Assembly: GCA_934119935.1 (NCBI GenBank)
Contig: CAKOSX010000001.1
Location: 186,001 to 250,000, forward strand
Length of the DNA: 64,000 nucleotides
Direction: 5' to 3'
Source: an uncultured Clostridia bacterium
Lineage (GTDB): Bacteria; Bacillota; Clostridia; TANB77; CAG-508
Shown here: in pieces, positions 59,015 through 64,000 of the stretch
How positions within the stretch are numbered: the first letter of the stretch is position 1
Layout of the letters: each line of letters begins with the position of its first letter
Translations under genes and position numbers: made by a program
Notes under the pieces: model-generated
The model's database searches: none
What the model was told of the DNA's origin: nothing
Seen by the model: the letters and a program-made list of their open reading frames with translations, nothing else

Positions 59015-59170
59015 ACAAAGACTATTACAAAAAGCAAAAAATATTACAGCACTATTAAATGTATGTTACAATTGCATTATACATATTGACATCTGAAGAA
59101 AAAAAGATAAAATATATGTATAAAGTTGCCAATTAGTATCTATTAATATGCACAGTTGGAGGAACTATAC

Positions 59171-59722
59171 ATGAGAGTTATAAGCGGAAGTGCAAGAGGA
59201 ACAGTATTGCATTCCATTGAAGATATAAGCACAAGACCAACTTTAGATAGAGTTAAAGAATCACTTTTTAATATAATTCAAGGCAGAGTAGAAGATGCCA
59301 CAGTGCTTGATTTATTTGCAGGAAGTGGTGCAATAGGAATCGAGTGCTTAAGTAGAAGAGCTGAGAAAGCTTACTTCTGTGATAAATCTAAAGACGCTGT
59401 CAAAATGATAGAAAAGAATCTTGAAAAAACAAGATTAAAGGAAAAGGCAGTCATATACAATAAAGATTATATTGATTGTATAAATACAGTTAGCAACCAG
59501 AAATTTGATATTATATTTCTAGATCCACCTTATAAAGAAGAGTTTGCTTTAGATGCTATAGAAAGAATAAGTGAATTAAAACTTCTTAAAGATGAAGGAA
59601 TTATAATAATTGAAACAGATGAACCTAAGAGAGATATAGAGAGAATTAATAAGATGAATATAAATTATAAAATGTATGATTTAAGAAAATATGGTCGAGT
59701 TTCACTAATATTTCTTAAATGA
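59171..59722 (+). CDS. rsmD: 16S rRNA (guanine966-N2)-methyltransferase RsmD
   Basis: A 183-residue Rossmann methyltransferase. ATG 59171 follows TTGGAGGA and gives MRVISGSARGTVL, the family opening. The SAM site is VLDLFAGSGAIGIECLSR and the catalytic motif IIFLDPPYKEEF (DPPY of N6/N2 methylases). It methylates G966 of 16S rRNA. In Firmicutes it is followed by coaD; here a coiled-coil gene overlaps its stop instead. Confidence 0.94.
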   Translation: MRVISGSARGTVLHSIEDISTRPTLDRVKESLFNIIQGRVEDATVLDLFAGSGAIGIECLSRRAEKAYFCDKSKDAVKMIEKNLEKTRLKEKAVIYNKDYIDCINTVSNQKFDIIFLDPPYKEEFALDAIERISELKLLKDEGIIIIETDEPKRDIERINKMNINYKMYDLRKYGRVSLIFLK

Positions 59723-59733
59723 AAGGGGAAAAT

Positions 59734-60171
59734 ATGGAAATATTTACACTGTTAGAAACAATTGAAGATATATTTGAAAATAGTAAAGAACTACCTTTTA
59801 CCCATAAAGCAGTTGTTGATAAAGAGGAAGTATTAGATATAGTAAAGGAAATTAGACTGAAATTACCAGAAGAGTTAAAACAAGCCAAAGTAATAAAAGA
59901 AGAACATGATAGAATTATAAGTAAGGCAAATGAAGAGGCTGAAGAAATTGTAAAAGAGGCCGAAAACAGAATAATCTCTATGATAGATGAACATGAAATT
60001 ACTAGAAAAGCATATGAACAAAAAAATAAAATTATAGAAAATGCTAATGATATGGCAAGAGAAATTTCTAATGGTACAAGGGCTTATGCCGATAATATAT
60101 TAGCAGGGGTACAGGTTACTCTAGAAGATGCCCTAAAAGTTATTGAGAATAATAGAAAAGAAGTAAAATAG
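59734..60171 (+). CDS. Small coiled-coil protein downstream of rsmD
   Basis: A 145-residue, mostly helical protein with a long coiled coil (EHDRIISKANEEAEEIVKEA, ENRIISMIDEHEITRKAYEQ). The ATG at 59734 fits AAAGGGG better than 59719. It resembles ATP-synthase b-like or vacuolar-ATPase subunit H-like annotations common for such helices, but there is no membrane anchor, so the name should not be trusted. Cotranscribed with rsmD and ended by a terminator at 60182. Confidence 0.65.
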   Translation: MEIFTLLETIEDIFENSKELPFTHKAVVDKEEVLDIVKEIRLKLPEELKQAKVIKEEHDRIISKANEEAEEIVKEAENRIISMIDEHEITRKAYEQKNKIIENANDMAREISNGTRAYADNILAGVQVTLEDALKVIENNRKEVK

Positions 60172-60181
60172 AGTAAGATTT

Positions 60182-60209
60182 GACCAATATAATTGTATAT
60201 TGGTCTTTT
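60182..60209 (+). terminator. Terminator before ftsK
   Basis: GACCAATATA (60182-60191), loop ATTG, TATATTGGTC (60196-60205), then TTTTC. Confidence 0.85.
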
Positions 60210-60235
60210 CGTATAGAGGAAGGAATGAATTATTT

Positions 60236-62605
60236 ATGGCAAAAAGAGGAAGAAAAAAGAAGAAACAACATGTAAATATAAATGTAGTAGTAGCGATTAT
60301 GATTATTGCAAGTATATTATTAGCGGTTTTGATATATTCAAATTCAGGCTTTATTGGAGAACATTTAAGCCCTTTTCTTGGTGGAATTATGGGATATGTA
60401 AAATACTTTTTACCAATAGGCGTTTTTATTTTAGCTATATACATTGCGTATCAGGGTGAAACATCTTGGTCAAAGAAAATTGTGCAGTTTTGTGCATTAC
60501 TGCTTTGCATATCTGTAATTATGAATGTTTATGAAATATACCAAGGGAATATCATACTCGAGGGAAAAAGCTTAGAGAATATAATAAATCAGTTCTTTAA
60601 TTTAGGTTCAAAAGGAGCCGGAGGAGGAGCAATAGGAGCTATTTTTACTATTCCATTAATAGATTTATTCGAAAAAGTTGGAACAATAATTATAGCTAGT
60701 GGTGGAATTATTGCACTTACTGTATCTATGTTCGGCATTGACCTAGTAAATAGAATTTCAGATTTTATCGATGGTGCAGAAGAAAGAAAAGAAACAAAAA
60801 AAGATAAGAATGTTAAAAAGGATGAAAATTCTGATGATGAAAAAATTATTGGAATCGATAACAAAAAGGAAACAAAGAGAGAAAGAAAGTTAAGAGAAAA
60901 ACAGGAACAAGAAAAAGAAGCATTAGATGTTGAACAATTGCAAATTAATGTAAACGGAAAAGAACTTGGAAAATCAAAATTATTTGATGTTGAAAAAGAA
61001 ATTGGAAGCGATAAGAAATCAAGAAAAGAAAGAAAAGATGAAGGAAAACAATCACCAGAATTTATAGAAGATCCTTTATTTAAAAAGCAAGAAGAGCAAA
61101 AGGAAGATAGAACAAAAGAGGTGCTACAATTAGAGCATACTCTAACCGTTGAAGACGAAAATTATGAATTTCCACCACTAAACTTATTAAGCGAAGGTGA
61201 ATCAAAAGGATTTAAAGGTGGTAAGAGGGCTCTTGCCGATACTGCATCGAAATTACAAAAAACATTATACAGCTTTGGCGTTTCTGCAAAAGTTGAAAAT
61301 GTTTCGGTTGGGCCTGCAATAACAAGATACGAACTAAAACCAGCAGAGGGAGTTCGTGTAAGTAAAATTGCAAATTTAGCAGACGATATAGCTCTTAATT
61401 TAGCAGCAAAGACGATAAGAATAGAGGCACCAATACCAGGTAAACAAGCTGTTGGAATAGAGGTGCCAAATGAAGAGAGCGAAATTGTACATATTAGAGA
61501 TATATTAGAAACAGATCAATTTAAGAATCACAAATCGAAGCTTGCGTTTGCACTTGGAAAAGATGTTTCTGGTGATGCAATTGTAACAGATATTGCAAAA
61601 ATGCCACACGTTCTAATAGCTGGTGCAACTGGTTCTGGAAAGAGTGTTTGTATTAATACACTTATTGCGAGTATTATATATAAGGCAAAACCAAGTGAAG
61701 CAAAACTTGTTATGATAGATCCAAAAATAGTAGAACTTTCTGTGTATAATGGAATTCCACATTTATTAATTCCGGTTGTAACAGACCCTAAAAAGGCTGC
61801 AGGAGCACTTGCATGGGCTGTTCAAGAAATGGAAAATAGATACACAATGTTTGCATCTAAGGGTGTAAGAGATTTAAAGGGATATAATGAAGTTATAGAG
61901 AAGGAAGATAATTTCGGAAAATTGCCACATATAGTTATAATTGTAGACGAGTTGGCAGATTTAATGATGGTTGCAAAAGGTGATGTTGAAGATGCAATTT
62001 GTAGATTAGCACAAAAAGCAAGAGCTGCAGGTATGCATTTAGTAATTGCTACACAGCGTCCATCTGTTGATGTTGTTACAGGATTGATAAAGGCAAATGT
62101 TCCATCTAGAATTGCGTTTGCGGTTTCTTCACAAGTTGATTCTAGAACAATTCTAGACCAAGTTGGAGCAGAAAAATTGCTTGGAAAAGGTGATATGCTA
62201 TTCTTCCCAACAGGAGCTCCAAAGCCTGTTAGAATTCAAGGCGCATTCATATCTGATAAAGAAGTTGAAAAACTTGTAAACTTTGTAAAGGCAAATGGTG
62301 AAACTACATACAGAGATGATATTACAGAATACATTGAAAAGGCTAATACAACAGATAAGGAGATTGATGAAGGAGCATTAGACGATGACGAAACAGATCC
62401 ACTTTTGAATGATGCAATAGAAACAGTAATTGAAACAGGACAAGCATCAACATCATTTATACAGAGAAGATTTAAAGTAGGTTATGCGAGAGCCGGAAGA
62501 ATAATAGACCAAATGGAAGAACGTGGAATTATTTCTGGGTATCAAGGAAGCAAGCCAAGAGAAGTACTTATGACAAAAGAACGTTGGGAAGAACTTAATT
62601 CATAA
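60236..62605 (+). CDS. ftsK: DNA translocase FtsK/SpoIIIE
   Basis: A 789-residue septal DNA pump. ATG 60236 (MAKRGRKKKKQH) follows AGAGGAAGGA. Four membrane helices fill the first 180 residues; a charged linker follows; the motor has GATGSGKSVCINTLIASII, HIVIIVDELADLMM and ATQRPSVDVVTGLIKANVPS. The C-terminal gamma winged helix, which reads polar KOPS/SRS sites, is SFIQRRFKVGYARAGRIIDQ. It clears chromosomes from the division septum or moves DNA into the forespore. It is followed 24 bp later by an unknown gene. Confidence 0.96.
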   Translation: MAKRGRKKKKQHVNINVVVAIMIIASILLAVLIYSNSGFIGEHLSPFLGGIMGYVKYFLPIGVFILAIYIAYQGETSWSKKIVQFCALLLCISVIMNVYEIYQGNIILEGKSLENIINQFFNLGSKGAGGGAIGAIFTIPLIDLFEKVGTIIIASGGIIALTVSMFGIDLVNRISDFIDGAEERKETKKDKNVKKDENSDDEKIIGIDNKKETKRERKLREKQEQEKEALDVEQLQINVNGKELGKSKLFDVEKEIGSDKKSRKERKDEGKQSPEFIEDPLFKKQEEQKEDRTKEVLQLEHTLTVEDENYEFPPLNLLSEGESKGFKGGKRALADTASKLQKTLYSFGVSAKVENVSVGPAITRYELKPAEGVRVSKIANLADDIALNLAAKTIRIEAPIPGKQAVGIEVPNEESEIVHIRDILETDQFKNHKSKLAFALGKDVSGDAIVTDIAKMPHVLIAGATGSGKSVCINTLIASIIYKAKPSEAKLVMIDPKIVELSVYNGIPHLLIPVVTDPKKAAGALAWAVQEMENRYTMFASKGVRDLKGYNEVIEKEDNFGKLPHIVIIVDELADLMMVAKGDVEDAICRLAQKARAAGMHLVIATQRPSVDVVTGLIKANVPSRIAFAVSSQVDSRTILDQVGAEKLLGKGDMLFFPTGAPKPVRIQGAFISDKEVEKLVNFVKANGETTYRDDITEYIEKANTTDKEIDEGALDDDETDPLLNDAIETVIETGQASTSFIQRRFKVGYARAGRIIDQMEERGIISGYQGSKPREVLMTKERWEELNS

Positions 62606-62629
62606 AAATATGCAAAGGAAGAAGAATAG

Positions 62630-64000
62630 ATGAAAATATTTTCTAAAATCACTTCTAATGAGTATAATAACAGATTAGAAAAAATATTGGAGAATAAGCC
62701 ATTTGATGAGGATGTAAAGAATTTGTTATTAAGCATGCTTTACAAAATTGAGAATGGCTATAAAGACTATATAAAGGTAAAGTACAATGCAATTTCGAAA
62801 GATCAGTTTATGGAAAAACTACTAAATATAATAGCAGAAGAATGTTACGAACTAAACGTTGTAACGCCACAGACTGATGAAAGTAAGCCATTAGAAAATG
62901 AAAAAACAGTATGTATAGTTGATGCATATAATGGTTCAATATTAGTATATGCAAATGAGGAAGACATATTGTACTCATTAATAGAAATGGATTTAATGTA
63001 TGGAAGATTGAAGAAAAATAAGAAAAAAGAAAAAGAAGAGTGGTATTTAAAAAAGGCTATACAAGAATTTTTTATACAAGGAAATTGCATAGATTATTGT
63101 GAAACAATAAGGGATTTTGATGGATGGTCATGGAACAATAGTATAAAAAGCGTACATGATATGGAAGTTAACCTTGTGTTCCAAAACATTATGATGCTGG
63201 AACTAAAAAGTGAAGACTTTGAAAATGCTAGCTATGTACATTTAAATAGTGGCAATGAGCTATACAGGTTACTTTATATAATAATACTGACATTGATAGC
63301 AGAAAAAAACGAGAACATGAAAATGCAAATTATAAACAGAAAAAAAGAAACATCAGAAATGTTAGATTTAATGAAGGAAAAGGTTGCATTTTTAAACAAG
63401 ATTACAGAAGAAAAAAAGTCGATTTTTGATGAGATTCGTAGAATAGATGAAATATTAAACGACAAGGAGAAACTTAGAACAGAATACTATAAAAGAAATG
63501 CAAAATTGGCTAACAAAGATAAGATATTTAGTGTGAGCTTTTTAGCAGACATAATGGAAAACGAACGAGAAGAAAAAATGAAGGAACTAAAGGAATTAAA
63601 TGAATTCCTTGATCCAAGAAATTATGCTGTAAAAAAACAAATTATTGAAAATGAAAATTATGTACTAGAAACAGTTGTAGAAGATTTAAAGAATTCAGAA
63701 AATAAACATACAACCATAATAAGTTTGCAGGAGAATTTCTTATATGAATTTTCTAAAAAAATAGAAAAAAATATAGATAACAAGGAGTCACTAAGAAGTT
63801 TGATATATGAGTTTAGATACTATTGCTTAATTCCAATTTCAAAAAAAGAAAATATAAGCGATGTATCAGAAATTAGTGAATCTATTCAAAAGGTAATGAA
63901 TACTATTATTGATAATAGCATAGATAAAGAATTAATTACAAACTTTTCGAATAGTGCAAGCCTTTGTTATACTATACTTAAGCATATTTTTGAGACAAAG
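62630..64000 (+). CDS. Unknown helical protein, partial at window end
   Basis: An open frame of at least 457 codons starting at ATG 62630 (GGAAGAAG site, 24 bp after ftsK) and running off the window. It is rich in Glu, Lys, Asn and helical, with coiled coil around residues 250-330 (KEKVAFLNKITEEKKSIFDE). No membrane segment, P-loop or cysteine motif is seen; a short beta-like segment KTVCIVDAYNGSILVYANEE lies near residue 100. I do not recognise the family. The neighbouring gene suggests cotranscription with ftsK. Confidence 0.75.
   Translation, partial: MKIFSKITSNEYNNRLEKILENKPFDEDVKNLLLSMLYKIENGYKDYIKVKYNAISKDQFMEKLLNIIAEECYELNVVTPQTDESKPLENEKTVCIVDAYNGSILVYANEEDILYSLIEMDLMYGRLKKNKKKEKEEWYLKKAIQEFFIQGNCIDYCETIRDFDGWSWNNSIKSVHDMEVNLVFQNIMMLELKSEDFENASYVHLNSGNELYRLLYIIILTLIAEKNENMKMQIINRKKETSEMLDLMKEKVAFLNKITEEKKSIFDEIRRIDEILNDKEKLRTEYYKRNAKLANKDKIFSVSFLADIMENEREEKMKELKELNEFLDPRNYAVKKQIIENENYVLETVVEDLKNSENKHTTIISLQENFLYEFSKKIEKNIDNKESLRSLIYEFRYYCLIPISKKENISDVSEISESIQKVMNTIIDNSIDKELITNFSNSASLCYTILKHIFETK

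Overview
The window comes from a low-GC Gram-positive bacterium, most likely an uncultured gut-type member of the Clostridia. The evidence is AT-rich DNA, AGA as the dominant arginine codon, strong AGGAGG ribosome binding sites and Firmicutes gene sets (sepF-divIVA, carD, dnaG-rpoD, rqcP, ylbJ, rubrerythrin, pyruvate formate-lyase). No species is named because no ribosomal RNA or other decisive marker is present.

Layout. 1-3.5 kb is the right end of an integrated element (small phage-type genes, tyrosine integrase), ending at a tRNA-Phe-like 3' segment that is followed by a tandem repeat of the attachment region. 3.5-8.6 kb holds a gene of foreign character, a membrane protein and a regulator whose frame is broken twice. 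8.7-29.7 kb is core genome: addA, rqcP, dnaE, an ABC exporter, a CapA-like protein, rimO, rubrerythrin, dut, carD, dnaG-rpoD. It includes two tandem copies of a small cationic peptide gene with an antisense RNA (16.5-17.4 kb). 29.88-36.83 kb is a 6.95 kb integrative element that splits an elongator tRNA-Met gene and carries an intact tRNA-Met at its integrase end. 37-47 kb holds a broken ylbJ operon, a prepilin-like protein with a formylglycine-enzyme-like domain, a heavy-metal permease, pflA and pflB, and a Xre regulator. 47-64 kb is core genome again: mtaB, a short alaS, a HIT protein, sortase, tRNA-His and tRNA-Gln, two tiny cysteine-rich membrane peptides, mutL, miaA, sepF, divIVA, rsmD, ftsK and an unknown gene running off the end.

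Most interesting points. (1) By eye, CGG is not used as a sense codon in about 16,600 codons of native genes. It appears in frame at exactly three places, and each is a point where the protein continues in the +1 frame, with the C skipped and GGA (Gly) read. This suggests +1 frameshifting at an unassigned or starved CGG codon, or three very similar lesions. The only other CGG codons (two) lie in the foreign-looking gene at 3.6-4.5 kb. (2) The 16.5-17.4 kb repeats have the architecture of a type I toxin-antitoxin locus: convergent RNAs, a shared two-way terminator, and a 15-base segment of the antisense RNA complementary to the toxin ribosome-binding region that differs in step between the two copies. 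(3) The tRNA-Met element replaces the gene it breaks and places its own tRNA behind the host tRNA promoter. (4) Dispersed intergenic hairpins share a conserved core but have locus-specific arms that stay self-complementary.
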